In this document: positions 22,036 to 33,218 of the stretch, piece by piece
Numbering within the stretch: the stretch's first letter is position 1
Layout: every line of letters starts with the position of its first letter
From: Codonopsis lanceolata
Lineage: Eukaryota > Streptophyta > Magnoliopsida > Asterales > Campanulaceae
Assembly (NCBI GenBank): GCA_013146195.2
Contig: CM028378.1
Span: 92,562,295 to 92,626,294 of the forward strand
Direction: 5' to 3'
Length of the DNA: 64,000 nucleotides
The notes under the pieces: generated by a model
What the model was told of the DNA's origin: nothing
Database searches by the model: none
The model's input: the letters and a program-made list of their open reading frames with translations, nothing else
Translations under genes and position numbers: made by a program

Positions 22036-22519
22036 ATATTAAAAAAAGATTAGAAAAAGAACACCTTTTTGCAATAGCCAAAAAAGAAAAGATAAACTTT
22101 TTTAAAGAACGGAAGAGTATTTACTATTTAGTAATTTCTAATTGTTTTTGACTTACTCCCTCCTACAAAAAAAATTCTTTGAATAGTCAAAATATTTGAA
22201 ATTTTAGTTTTACATGTTTGTATCTTTTTCTTTTTTTTTTGCTCTATAAATATTTTTCTTTTGAGATGAGACTATTTTTTTGAGATAATTAGAGAGAAAA
22301 TTATTTTTTGGGAACCGAAGGATAATATAACTTCTATTTGTTCACATTTGTGTAATTTTGAAATTTACATGAATGAATTGAATAGTTGTGAGTTATGACA
22401 ACTAATTTTTTTTCTAAGGGATCGAGTTACGAATTTATGATAGAGCTATATCAATTTTATAGCGGTCGTATAATGTTAAATATGTTATTTTGTCAATAAT
22501 AGGCAAGGATGAATTATAT
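22036..22519. other. AT-rich intergenic, possible further MITE remnant
   Basis: TTACTCCCTCCTACAAAAAA near 22153 followed by AAATTATTTTTTGGGAACCGAAGG near 22290 could be the ends of another Stowaway-type element, but the ends are too decayed to delimit. Otherwise nothing recognised. Confidence 0.3.
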
Positions 22520-22780
22520 TACTCCATCCGTCCCTAAATTATCTTTCTCCTTTCTTTTTTCGTCCGTCCTAAAATAATTGTTCAGTTTGAAATTTACCTT
22601 TTCAGAACATCACTTTTACCACTTTACCCTTACTTTTTCACCATACTTTAATTATGAGCCACATACACATGTACTTTAAATGAAACTACACATTAAACCA
22701 ATATAAATAATCAAGTCAATTGTTTTTTTTAAACTATGCGCCGGGTCAACTAGAACGATTATTTAGGGACGGAGGGAGTA
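22520..22780. mobile_element. Stowaway MITE, copy 2
   Basis: Starts CTCCATCCGTCCCTAAATTA, ends TTTAGGGACGGAGGGAG, flanked by TA (22520-22521, 22779-22780). It aligns along its whole length with the copy at 201-462, including the interior CAGAACATCACTTTTACCAC-like segment. A small minus or plus frame inside has no meaning. Confidence 0.9.
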
Positions 22781-22829
22781 TCATCAATCTATTCATTTGT
22801 TCTATAAGTTATAAGTTTAAATGTAAATA

Positions 22830-22960
22830 TTTGTGTAAGACGGTCTTACGAATATATTTTATAATACGGATTCTCTTTACTCGACCCATCATATATTGGT
22901 GAGTTGAGTTGTGAGAGAGTGGAACTTCGTCTTACGAATTAAGATCCTAAAAACAATCTT
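22830..22960. repeat. MITE-like element with GTAAGACGGTCTTAC palindrome
   Basis: GTGTAAGACGGTCTTACGAA at the left and CTTCGTCTTACGAATTAAGA at the right frame a 130-bp AT-rich body with a tract TTACTCGACCCATCATATAT. Related pieces occur at 2470-2545 and 28675-28745. Class II origin is likely; target duplication not resolved. Confidence 0.55.
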
Positions 22961-23218
22961 ATTGAAAACCTTCTCAAGTTTAAAATAGTCATTAAGAGGT
23001 TTTTTATTTAAAGTAGATGATATAGTTTGCATCGGGTTGTAATAAAAAGTTTACAAAGAACTCAGTCGTAAGTCTTGTCATTTGAATGGAACAAGAAATT
23101 ATTTCAAGTCTCTAGAAACAAAGAAAATGTCAAGACTCAAATCAACAATAGTTAAGGATCAAAGAATGAACTTCAAATAAAGAAAGAGTACAAATTTATC
23201 AGATATTGAAGAAGATGT
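22961..23218. other. Intergenic
   Basis: AT-rich sequence without recognisable features between the MITE and the mariner left end. Confidence 0.3.
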
Positions 23219-23445
23219 ACTCCTTCCGTTCGGGGCAAAGAATTCATTATTTTATTTATGAATGTTTCATTATAAGAGTTCATTTTCAAAAATTAAACTA
23301 TAAAATTCTTTGAATTTCCAATTATACCCTTCTTTTTAATTTTATTCATATTAAATCTAAAAGGTTGTATTAACAAAATATTAATCACTTTTTTTAATTT
23401 TATTCATATTTTCATATTAACATAAAAAGGCGATACTGAAAATTG

Positions 23446-23640
23446 TCTCCGACTGCCGGAATATTTTTTCGGTGGCCGGAATTTTTATTCACCGGAAATT
23501 GCCTCGAGTTGCTGGAATTTTTTTCCGGCGACCTGAAATGTTGTCGGAATTTTTATTGTCTAGAAATTACCTTCAATTGTCAGAATTTTTTCCGACGGCC
23601 TGAAAATTCCACTGGAATTCACCAAAATTGTTCCATCTCT
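23446..23640. repeat. Short tandem repeat of a CCGGAATTTTT-rich unit (about 3 copies)
   Basis: Units begin CTCCGACTGCCGGAAT (23446), CTCGAGTTGCTGGAAT (23502) and CTTCAATTGTCAGAAT (23571), each followed by TTTTTTCCGRYGRCC-like sequence; period about 56-69 bp. It lies in the 3' part of the mariner. A plus-strand open frame spanning it is a low-complexity artefact. Confidence 0.6.
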
Positions 23641-23932
23641 GCTAGTTATCACAAACAGAACACAAGAATTTTGAGGGACAAACTCTAATATCATTAAAGG
23701 GTGAGAGCCAAAAAAGAATGAGAACAGAAAGGTCAATCTTCATAGAATCAGTAAACTGTACAAGAGGCATGTAAATTCTCTCTACATTACTTATCAAAAT
23801 TTGTAGACATTCAACTTAAAACTAAAATTCTCTTCCTTGAATGGATTTTGCAACTTCCTGTTGTTTCTACGAGCATTAAAGAGGCACATGAAAGTTGTAG
23901 CTTGTGGTTGAAAGCTGAAACATAGTATCGGG

Positions 23933-25254
23933 TCATGTTGTAGATTGTAGATGTTGGAATGCTGCCACTACTAGTCCAAGCTCACATTGCAGTTGAGAAG
24001 AGAAGGTTGCCTTCTCTTTGTAACGATTTCCTCTATAGTTTTTTATCACCTCAATCATACAACCTTGAAGTGATAAGGAGATTTTGTTCAGATTTGTTGA
24101 TGGCATTTCATCAAAAGATTTCTCCACAGCCAATACAAGTTCATCAATATTCTTCGGGGCCTCTCGATGTTGTAATGATTGAATAGATCGAAAAAATCCA
24201 AGGTCAAGAACATTCAAATCAGGACTGATCAGAGGTTGAAATTTCAGTCCAATATCAAATCCCTCACTGTTTGCAACCTGAATAAACTCTAAACCGATTG
24301 GATCTACATGTGGTTTGGCATTGTCTTGTTGTATGTAAATTGTACTAACTGGGCTGCACTGCTGCCACTTCTCTCGTATTGCCGGTAAAACTTTATTTAT
24401 CAAACATGAGCGTATGAAATTTTTTAGTTACCGGGAAAATGGGTTTTGTCTCTAGAGTACCAGCTGCACGGTTTCGACTCCTCTGTTGGGCACCTTTTTG
24501 AAATGTAAAAGGGAATATCCCTATCTTTCCAGAGAATACTTAATTTCCATCACAATCAAACTGAGGCCTCGCTACTGCTGCAAGAAACATAACCTTCGTA
24601 ATGAATCGCTTACTTTTTCATGTGTGATACAAATTACTTTCTAATGGATGAAGATAGTATCTTTCTGATGTTCTGGTAAGAAAAACCCATGTTTCATCTA
24701 TATGGACAGTGTCGAACATATCTTTGAATGTTGGACTGATCTGAAGACTTGAAGGCTCTAGCATCGATAAACAAAAATGGAGTCTAGCCTCTATGTTTTG
24801 AGTGGTTATTTGAGGCTTAATCGGATTTGAGTGTGATCTAATTTCTCCTTTCTTGAGCCGTCGATAAAGAGTTGTCGTGGACAGTCTCAAAGCCATTGCT
24901 AATGAGCGAAGGCTTGTGTGATGGCGTAGATCAACTTTTAACATGTCGTTGAGCTCAATACCCAGAGGTGTTGGATAAACTCGTCTTGAAAACTTTCGTG
25001 ATACATCCACCTCAAAGAGATCTTGGACACTTACATTTCCACGTTTCCAAATTCGTGAAACTGTTCTGGTGCATACTAAAAATACAGTAGCAACTTGGGC
25101 ATTCGATCCCCTTTTCAGCTTTCCTTTCTCACTTTGCATCAAAAGTGCCTCAAAGATTACATATGCGTTCCTCATTTGTTAGCTTTCTCCTTGGATTAGG
25201 GGTTGGAAGAGTCATGTCCTGCATTTCTTGGATATCCCTTAACTGTTCTTCCAT
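23933..25254 (-). pseudogene. Mariner transposase (DD39D type), frameshifted
   Basis: Cut-and-paste transposase of plant mariners. From ATG 25254 the N-terminus reads MEEQLRDIQEMQDMTLPTPN; a frameshift near 25165 leads into the helix-turn-helix part (VCTRTVSRIWKRG; LRSLAMALRLSTTTLYRRL). The catalytic Asp residues are visible: TVHIDETWVF, IQQDNAKPHV and SPDLNVLDLGFF. The middle (24415-24620) is broken by stops and a shift around the VMFLAAVARPQFD-like block. So all three acidic residues survive but the protein cannot be made whole. The C-terminal portion ends at 23933. Confidence 0.85.
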
Positions 25255-27025
25255 CACAACAGTTTTGTGCTAAAAAAATTAAGTACCACAATAATCATGG
25301 AACTGAACAACAATATAAGGTAAATAAGACAGAGTTGACAAAGACAATAAGGTAAAGGTAAAACACCCTAAAGCATGGTGTTGCATGTATAACAATGCAG
25401 TTTCAACAAACTATCTCAGGACTCTCTTAACTGCCACATAATCAAATAAGAGAACAACTTTTTTTCAGAATTTTATAAAGTGAAATGTCCTTTTCCCATG
25501 TAACATTCAGATTTCACTGATCAAGAGTAGGACCATGTAAAAAATCTGAGAGTAAATTGGTTCAAGTATTAGGTATAATGCAAAAATAGCAAAACCAGAG
25601 AAAAAATAAGTATTGGACCATGAACATTGCAGCTATCTAATTATAGAAACCAAGCCTCTTTTCTGATAATTAAGCACATCAGATTGGCTTCTACACAAGT
25701 CCATGCCAGTAAATAAAATTACTTATTACAATAAGCAAAACAAGTGCTAGCAATTTGATCTACCCGCCAAATTCTCTGGCACCACAAAAGTTCAAAACCA
25801 ACAGCAAAAGATCAACATATAAAGTTGTCACTGCCTATGCCTAACATTTTTTTTGTTTTAAACAGTAACAACTAACAAGTAAAACGACCTTCGGTTGGTA
25901 ACTATCTTCTTCAAGCATTTAACAATATTAAGGACAATGAAAGCAACTTCAACACTTGACAAACAAACTAAACAAAGAGTATAATTCAAAGGCCAACTTT
26001 TGCCACACATTTCAGTAACTTGATGAGAGTGCTCTCAAAGGTAAATATGAACTAAACATAATCATGAAAATAAGCTTGATTTGAATAAATGAAGTCTAAA
26101 TGTCACAATCTTCTGCAAATAGAGAGGTGAAATTTATAACATTAGCTACAATAGTTAAATGTCGCAATCTTCTGCAAATGAATTCTGTAAATTCAACATG
26201 CAATTAAAAAAATATGCTGCTTAACAATAGATATCAAGAAAATCAAATAAACAAAAGATAATCATGTCCATTTCATCCACAACAAAATCAAACAAAAGTA
26301 CTTTCAAGGAAAAAATCTACTCATCCACAACAAAAGCTTTAAAACTCTTACCTTGTTAATTGCAAATCCACGCGGTCTACACAAATGACACTTGAATTTT
26401 CAAATTCAAAAATTTCAAATGTCAGAATCAAAGTACTCCTAATACAAAAAGTGCATAATTGAACAACTCAAAATTGAAAAGGATTCAGAAAACCTATAAA
26501 TTGAACAATGTTTACCTGTAAATCCAAAGGAAGACAGATAAAAATCGAAGAGCCCTAAACCAGAGTAGTAGACAAGGATGAACACAAATCGAACAACATT
26601 AACTTCAATTTTTGGGGCTGATACAATCCAGAAGTGAGCTAGGGTTTAGAGAGATTGATCGGCGACGAAGAGGAGAGGTGAGCTATCACTCTGCATGAGC
26701 TCGAATTGGGGTGGGTTTCGGAAGGAGAATGGAAGGGGATACGAGAGCGAAGGAGAGTGGCCGTTAATAAAGGTGCAATTTCGGGATATAAAATTTTCCT
26801 TAAAAATTTACGAGTACTTTTTGCCCGGAACGGTGAACAGATAATATTCTATCAACACTCCAAAGATGATCAGAACCACCAAGGACAAACAGTTGTGCTT
26901 ATGTTTTTGAAAAACAATTTATATACTTTCTTTTTTATATTTTGTTTTTTTGCTTGTATGTATTAAATAAAGGCATAGAGTTGTATAACTAAACCAGTTA
27001 ATATAAATAATAAAAGTTGTTTAGA

Positions 27026-27100
27026 TGAGTTAGTGAAGGGTGAATCTTAAAGGCTTACTCATGTGCTGGTCCAAAGTTCAACTCCCTTTAGCAAGAAAAT
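27026..27100 (+). repeat. tRNA-like segment at the start of palindromic element copy 2
   Basis: GATGAGTTAGTGAAGGGTGA resembles a decayed box A and AAGTTCAACTCCC matches the Pol III box B consensus well; spacing is about 40 bp. The homologous stretch next to copy 1 (2340-2410, minus strand) also has box-B-like GGGTTCAAAGCTCC. Confidence 0.45.
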
Positions 27101-27494
27101 TTATTTTTAATGTTCATTTCCTCTATTTATTCCGGTACCGCTCCATTTTCAATGTTTGTTAGCTCCGTTAGTCATCCGTTAGCATCAATTGTCTTGGTAT
27201 ACTTGACAGATTCGAACGGACTTTGTCGAAATGCTAAATGATACATTTAAAACCAAACGTGACATATTAAAAACACAAAAAATGACACATTTTAATATTA
27301 AAAGTGATACTATAAATGAAAATTTATTATAATTTTTATTAAAATACAAAGTAACACTCTTAATACTAAAAAGTGATAAATTTAATATTAAAAAGTGACA
27401 CTCTTAATACTAAAAAGTGACACTCTTAATACAAAAAGTGACACATTTAATACTAAAAAGTGACACTCTTAATACTAAAAAGTGACACTCTTCC

Positions 27495-27700
27495 TTAAAT
27501 AATTTACCGGACCAAAATGAATCATCTCGTGTTTCAAGTTCATCTTCTACATGCCTAGATCATGCTCGCTCTGTTACGAAGGGAAAGAGAAAAAAAATAA
27601 GGGAAGTATTGAAAAGGGCAAGAAAAAAACTACTGATTTTTATGATTTCCATCAAGCCAAGGAATTTGGTTACAAGACTCCTAATGCTCGGTTATTTTAG
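27495..27700 (+). pseudogene. Possible C-terminal protein remnant inside element copy 2
   Basis: One frame reads ESSRVSSSSSTCLDHARSV, then a basic stretch KGKRKKIREVLKR and KTTDFYDFHQAKEFGYKTP, ending with TAG near 27698. It is only about 65 codons and I do not recognise the family. A serine tract followed by a basic helix is compatible with the tail of a transposase or a captured host gene. The surrounding repeat units flank it on both sides, so it is internal cargo. Confidence 0.3.
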
Positions 27701-28218
27701 ACATATGTGCAGTAAATTTTGTAAATTTGAGTAAGAAACATATATTTTACCTTGAAAAAGTTATGGTTTTGTGTTTTTAACGATTGACACTTGGGATTAT
27801 ATACATTTCTATGAATGAGAAGATATGTTTCAGTAGTGTTCAATTGGTTATTGCTGTTAAAATCACTAGCTCAAAAGTGACACACTTTAGTCCTAATAGT
27901 AACACACTCCAAGCCTAAAAGTGACACTCTTATTGATACAAATTGTATGATTATAAAAATGAGTTGTTTTACCAAAAGTGACATATCTAATGCCTAAAAG
28001 TGACACAATTAATACATTAAAGTGACATACTAAACGTGACACTTATGAATAAAAAATTAAAGATGAAAAGTGATTTTTTTTGTCAAAAGTGACACACGTA
28101 AAACTTAAAAGTGACACATTCTATGTTTAAAAGTGACACTCTGATTTAAAGTAACTAAGTAAAACTTAATCAGACCTAAGACAACAATTATCCAAAAGTG
28201 ACACACTTTTGTTCTCAA

Positions 28219-28408
28219 AGTGACACACGTCAAGCCTAAAAGTAACACTCTGATTGATCGTAAATGTAAACAATGTCAAAATGACACATCTCTGGTAATA
28301 AAATTTTTTTTTAAAAAAAGTGACACACGCCAAGACAAAAAGTAACACTCTGATTGATCGTAAATGTAAACAATGTCAAAATGACACATCTCTGGTAATA
28401 AAACTTAA
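28219..28408. repeat. Tandem duplication of about 100 bp
   Basis: AGTAACACTCTGATTGATCG through GACACATCTCTGGTAATAAA occurs twice (about 28241-28300 and 28339-28401) almost without change, preceded by GTGACACACGYCAAG in both. A recent local duplication inside element copy 2. Confidence 0.85.
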
Positions 28409-28430
28409 AAACAATCCTAAGAGGTTTTGA

Positions 28431-29004
28431 AACTTAAAGGCAAATTCCAACAATCTATGAGATTTGTTGTAAATCATCTCATCATAATGGTTTTTATGAC
28501 TTTATATAACGTATTATTAATTTATTATGACCCGCAAATTTATAATTCTCATTAAGAAGAATTAAAACCAAATTATATAGCTGAAGAACCGCTGACCTCT
28601 AGTCAACCAAGTCTTCAAGCAGCACTTCCATCCATCTTGCCAAACTCATGATTATGACTTTTATTAACATATTTTGTTATTAACCCGCGAATTTCTAAAT
28701 GGGGCTCCGTCTCACAGATAAGGATCCGTAAGACCGTCTTACAGGAGACCACCTCTTAAATAAATTATTTGTTAATTTTTACATTGTAATTATTTGTTTA
28801 ATTTACCAAACTCAGTAAACAATACATTTTTCTATCAGTATAGATTTTGTGCATCGAACTAGTGATTTACTAGATGTGAAAATAAAACAATAGTCATGAA
28901 TTCACTGCGCATCACATAAACATGCCACATGTTGCTTTGATTATTTTCTCGATAAATACAATCGTGGACCAACAACTGAGCAAGGGAACCAAAACTAAAC
29001 TAGT

Positions 29005-29006
<2 letters not shown>
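28431..29006. other. Intergenic with a third GTAAGACCGTC MITE fragment
   Basis: 28675-28745 repeats the AAATGGGGCTCCGTCTCACA / GATCCGTAAGACCGTCTTAC segment seen at 2500-2545. The rest shows nothing recognisable. Confidence 0.4.

Positions 29007-29039
<33 letters not shown>
29007..29039. repeat. (AT)n microsatellite
   Basis: An uninterrupted AT dinucleotide run of about 33 bases directly before the GAA/GAT array. Confidence 0.95.
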
Positions 29040-29041
<2 letters not shown>

Positions 29042-32000
29042 AAGATTTGAAGAAAAAGATTCGATAGAAGAAGAAGATGATTCTTTGATTGAAGAAGAAG
29101 ATTATTCGATTGGAGAACAAGATGATTTGATAGAAGATGATGATGATTCGATTGGAGAATATGATGATTTGATAGAAAAAGATAACGATGATGATTCGAT
29201 AAGAAGAAGAAGATTCGAAAGAGATTCGATAGAAGAACATGAAGAAGATTCGATAGAAGAAAAAAAAAAGATTCGATAAAAGAAGAAGATGATGATTCGG
29301 TTGGAGAAAAAGATGATTCGATAGGAGAAGATGATGATTCGATAGAAGAAGATGATGATTCGATAAGAGAAGAAGAAGAAGATTTGAAAGAAGTAGAATG
29401 AGATTCGATAGAAGAACATGAAGAAGATTCGATAAAAGAAGATGATGATTCGATAGAAGAAGAAGAAGATTCGATTGGAGAAGATGATGATTTGATAGAA
29501 AAAGAAGTTGATTCGATAGAATAAGAAGATAATTCGATAGAAGAAAATGATAATTCGATTGAAGAAGAAGATTTGAAAGAAGTAGAAGGAGATTTGATAG
29601 AAGATTCTATTGAAGAAAAAGAAGAAAATTTGATAAAAGAAGATGATTCGATAGAAGAAAATGATTCTTGAATTGAAGAAGAAGATGATTCGATAGGAGA
29701 AGATGTTGATTCGATTGAAGAAGAAGAAGAAGATTCGAAAGAAGTAGAAGGAGATTCGATAGAAGAACATGAAGAAGATTAGATAGAAGAAAAAAAAGAA
29801 GATTCGATAAAAGAAGAAGACGATTCGGTAGAAAATGATGATGATTCGATTGTAAAAGAAGATGATTCGATTGGAGAAGAAGATGATTCGATAGGAGAAG
29901 CTGATGATTCAATAAGAGGAGAAAAAAAGAAGAAGAAGAAGAAGGAGGAGTTTCGATAGAAGAACATGAAGAAGATTCGATAAAAGAAGATGATGATTCG
30001 ATAGAAGATGTTGATTCGATTGTAGAAAAAGATGATTTGATAGAATAAGAAGATAATTCGATAGAAGAAGATGATGATTTGATTAAAGAAGATGATGATT
30101 CGATTAGAGAAGAAGATGATTCGATTGGAGAAGAAGATGATTTGATAGGAGAAGATGACGATTCGATAAGAGAAGAAGAAGAAAATTCAAAAGAAGTATA
30201 AGGAGATTCGATAGAAGAACATGAATAAGATTCTATAGAAGAAAAAAAAGATTCGATAGAAGAAGATGATGATGATTCGATAGAAGATGATGATGATTCG
30301 ATTGGAGAAGAAGATGATTTGATAGAATAAGAAGCTAATTCGATAGAATAAGAAGATAATTCGATAGAAGAAGATGATTATTTAATAAAAGAAGATGATT
30401 CGATAGAAGAAGATGATTCTTTGATTGAAGAAGAAGATTATTCGATTGGAGAACAAGATGATTCGATAGAAGAGAAGATGATTCAATTGAAGAAGAAGAA
30501 GTTTCAAAGGAAGTAGAAGGTGATTCGATAGAAGAACATGAATAAGATTCGATAAAAGAAAAAAAAAGATTCGATAGAAGAAGAAGACGACTCGATAGAA
30601 AAAGATGATGATTCGATTGTAAAAGAAGATGATTCGATTGGAGAAGAAGATGATTCGATAGGAGAAGTTGATGATTCTATAAGAGAAGAAGAATAAGAAG
30701 AAGAAGACGACGCAGAAGAAGAAGAAAAAGATGATGATGATGATGATTCGTTTGAAGAAGATGTTGATTCGATAGAAGATGATGATGATTCGATTGAAGA
30801 AGAAGATGATTTATTGAAGAAGATGATTTGATAGAATAAGAAGCTGATTTGATAGAATAAGAAGATGATTCGATATAAGAAGATGATGATTCAATTGAAG
30901 AAGATGACGATTCGATTGGAGAAGAAGATGATTCGATATGAGAAGATGATGATTCGATAAGAAAAGAAGAATAAGAAAATTAGAAAGAAGTAGAAGGAGA
31001 TTCTATAGAAGAACATGAAGAAGATGATGATTCTATTGGAGAAGAAGATGATTTGATAGAATAAGAAGTTGATTCGATAGAATTAGAAGATAATTTGATA
31101 GAAGAAAAAGATGATTTTATTGAAGAAAAAGATTCAAAAGAAGTAGAATAAGATTTGATAGAAGATTCTATAGAAGAAAAAGAAGAAGATTTGATAAAAG
31201 AAGATGATTCAATAGAAGAAGATGATTCTTTGATTAAAGAATAAGATTATTCGATTGGAGTAGAAGATGATTTGATAGGAGAAGATGATGATTCAATAGA
31301 AGAAGAAGATGATTTGATTGAAGAAGAAGAAGAAGATTCAAAAGAAGTAGAAGAAGATTCGATAGAAGAACGTGAAGAAGATTTGATAGAAGAAAAAAAT
31401 GAAGATTAGATAAAAGAAGATGATGATTCGATAGAAGATGATGATGATTCGATTGTAAAAGAAGATGATTCGATAGGAGAAGTTGATGATTCGATAAGAG
31501 AAAAAGAATAAGAAGAAGAAGTAGTAGAAGAAGAAAACGAAGATTCGAAAGAAGTAGAAGGAGATTCGATAGAAGAACATGAAGAAGATTCGATAAAAGA
31601 AGATGATGATTCGATAGAAGAAGATGTTGAATCGATAGAAGAAGATGATGATTCGATTGAAGTAGAAGATGATTTTATTGAAGAAAAAGATGATTTGATA
31701 GAATAAGAAGCTGATTTGATAGAATAAGAAGATAATTCGATAGAAGAAGATGATGATTCAATTGAAGAAGATGATGATTCGATAGGAGAAGATGATGATT
31801 CGATAAGAGGAGAAGAAGAAGAAGAAGATTCGAAAGAAGTAGAAGGAGATTCGATAGAAGAACATGAAGAAGATTCAATAGAAGAAAAAAACAAGATTCT
31901 ATAAAAGAAGAAGATGATTTGATAGAAGATGATGATGATTCGATGGAAGAAGATGATAATTCGATTGGAGAAGAAGATTATTTGTTAGAATAAGAAGCTG

Positions 32001-32366
32001 ATTCGATCGAATAAGAAAATAATTCGATAGAAGAAGAAGATTCGAAAGAAGTGGAAGGAGATTTGATAGAAGATTCTATATAAGAAAAAAAAAAGAAGAT
32101 TTGATAAAAGAAGATGATTCGATATAAGAAGAAGATTCTTCTATTGGAGTAGAAGGTGATTCGATAGGAGAAGATGATGATTCGATTGAAGAAGAAGAAA
32201 ATGATTCGAAATAAGTAGAAGGAGATTCGATAGAAGAACGTGAAGAAGATTCGATAGAAAAAAAAAGATTCAATAAAAGAAGATGATGATTCGATAGAAG
32301 AAGATGATGATTCGATTGTAAAAGAAGATGATTAGATTGGAGAAGAAGATGATTCGATAGGAGAAC
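29040..32366. repeat. 3.3-kb degenerate GAA/GAT array, core GATTCGATAGAAGAAGAT
   Basis: The whole stretch is purine-rich on the plus strand and built from triplets, with a recurrent core GATGATTCGATAGAAGAA of 18-27 bp. A longer module, AAAGAAGTAGAAGGAGATTC then GATAGAAGAACATGAAGAAG, recurs at irregular spacing of roughly 180-480 bp (near 29400, 29750, 29950, 30200, 30520, 31000, 31350, 31560, 31850, 32230). The plus strand keeps one frame for hundreds of bases, giving DDSIEEDDDSIGEE-like acidic text broken by TAA/TAG from point changes. Minus-strand open frames (SSSIESSSS or FFYRI text) are by-products. I do not consider it a functional gene as it stands. Confidence 0.8.
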
Positions 32367-32369
32367 ATT

Positions 32370-33169
32370 TTTTTTTAATTTGTTCCCCCTTTAGAAGCCG
32401 AAACCCTACTAACTTTCTTCTTCTTCAATTTCCTCTCATACTTGATAGTCAACTTACAAATTTCTTCAAAGGTGAAACATGGTTGAAGTTCTACCATGTT
32501 AGTAACTTTAGAATCAAGACCACTCATGAATCTAGCTATCTTTTTCTCAACCCTCTCTTATGCATCACAAACAATAGAAATATTTTCAAATTCTTCTATG
32601 AACTTGTTCACGGACGAATCCCTTTGCTTAAGTTGGTGAAGTATGGTAAAGTTATCTTAGAGGTAAGTACTAGGCAAAAACCTACGATCAAGGTACTTTA
32701 TGAATTTGTCCCAAGACTCAATCTTTTATTTCCCTTCACATCTCTTTTGTCTCAATACTCCCCTTGCTTAAGTTGGTGAAGTATGGTATAAATGCATATT
32801 TAGTGAGTTTAAGGATAGAGACTTTGAACCTTTTTTTGTCGCTATAGTCTTTGTAGTCAAATACTCTTTCCGCTCTTCGAACCCAATCAAGATACTTTTC
32901 TGGATCCATGGAGCCTTCGGATTTCGGAATATCAAGCTTTGACCCACGCGATCATCATCATCCTTCCCACGCCTTGGCTGAAATTATGACCTGAGAGGTT
33001 CTTCTTCCTCATCTGAATTGGCCTCTTCCAATGCCTATTCCCTTTGAGATTACAACCCTACCCAGAGTTCTTCGATCAATTGCCATAGCTCACGTATCTC
33101 ACGATCCCTACGATAATTAGCCGCTTATTCAAGGGTGATTCCAAGAAGACATGCTTCTTCATTCGCCAT
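32370..33169 (-). pseudogene. Ty3/gypsy gag, 5' part of a truncated element
   Basis: From ATG 33169 the minus strand reads MANEEACLLGITLE, followed by several in-frame stops. Near 32850-32960 it gives the characteristic chromovirus-type segment DPEKYLDWVRRAERVFDYKD then YSDKKRFKVSILKLTKYA. The frame then decays. Near 32400-32480 EICKLTIKYERKLKKKK resembles the end of such gags. The element is cut off at 32370 by the GAA/GAT array. A short segment (GCTTAAGTTGGTGAAGTATG) occurs twice, at about 32625 and 32765, showing an internal duplication. Confidence 0.7.
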
Positions 33170-33204
33170 GATCGTTTCACGAAATAGAATTCATAAAATC
33201 CTTT

Positions 33205-33216
33205 GCTCTGATACCA
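33205..33216 (-). other. Primer-binding site of the gypsy element
   Basis: The minus strand reads TGGTATCAGAGC, the initiator-tRNA-Met site, two bases from the LTR end TCA at 33219. Confidence 0.8.
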
Positions 33217-33218
33217 CT

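Larger units (their letters stand above)
23220..26841 (-). mobile_element. Plant mariner-like element (about 3.6 kb)
   Basis: The left end CTCCTTCCGTTCGGGGCAAA after TA (23218-23219) pairs with a right end ACTTTTTGCCCGGAACGG (about 26816-26833) in inverted orientation, and TA follows near 26842. The transposase relic lies between them on the minus strand. Splice-like signals in the 5' leader (donor TTTACAG/GTAAAC at 26519, a short exon ending AACAAG/GTAAGA near 26350, acceptor TTTTTTTAG before 25270) suggest the spliced leader that plant mariners often have. 25270-26340 is intron-like, AT-rich and featureless. Confidence 0.7.
27100..28430 (+). mobile_element. Palindromic repeat element, copy 2
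   Basis: From TCAATTGTCTTGGTATACTT (27185) it follows copy 1 base by base for about 200 bp (CTAAATGATACATTTAAAAC; ATTATAATTTTTATTAAAAT), then has the AAGTGACACTCTTAATACTA units (27390-27490). The interior 27490-27860 is non-repetitive. 27870-28400 holds further AAAAGTGACACAC units of a different length. An inverted right arm like that of copy 1 was not found, so the copy is rearranged or truncated. Confidence 0.55.

Noticed and set aside
29102..31894. Long minus-strand open frames of Ser/Ile/Glu or Phe/Tyr/Arg text (up to 222 codons)
   Set aside because: They are the complement of the GAA/GAT array; composition alone keeps them open and no domain is recognisable.
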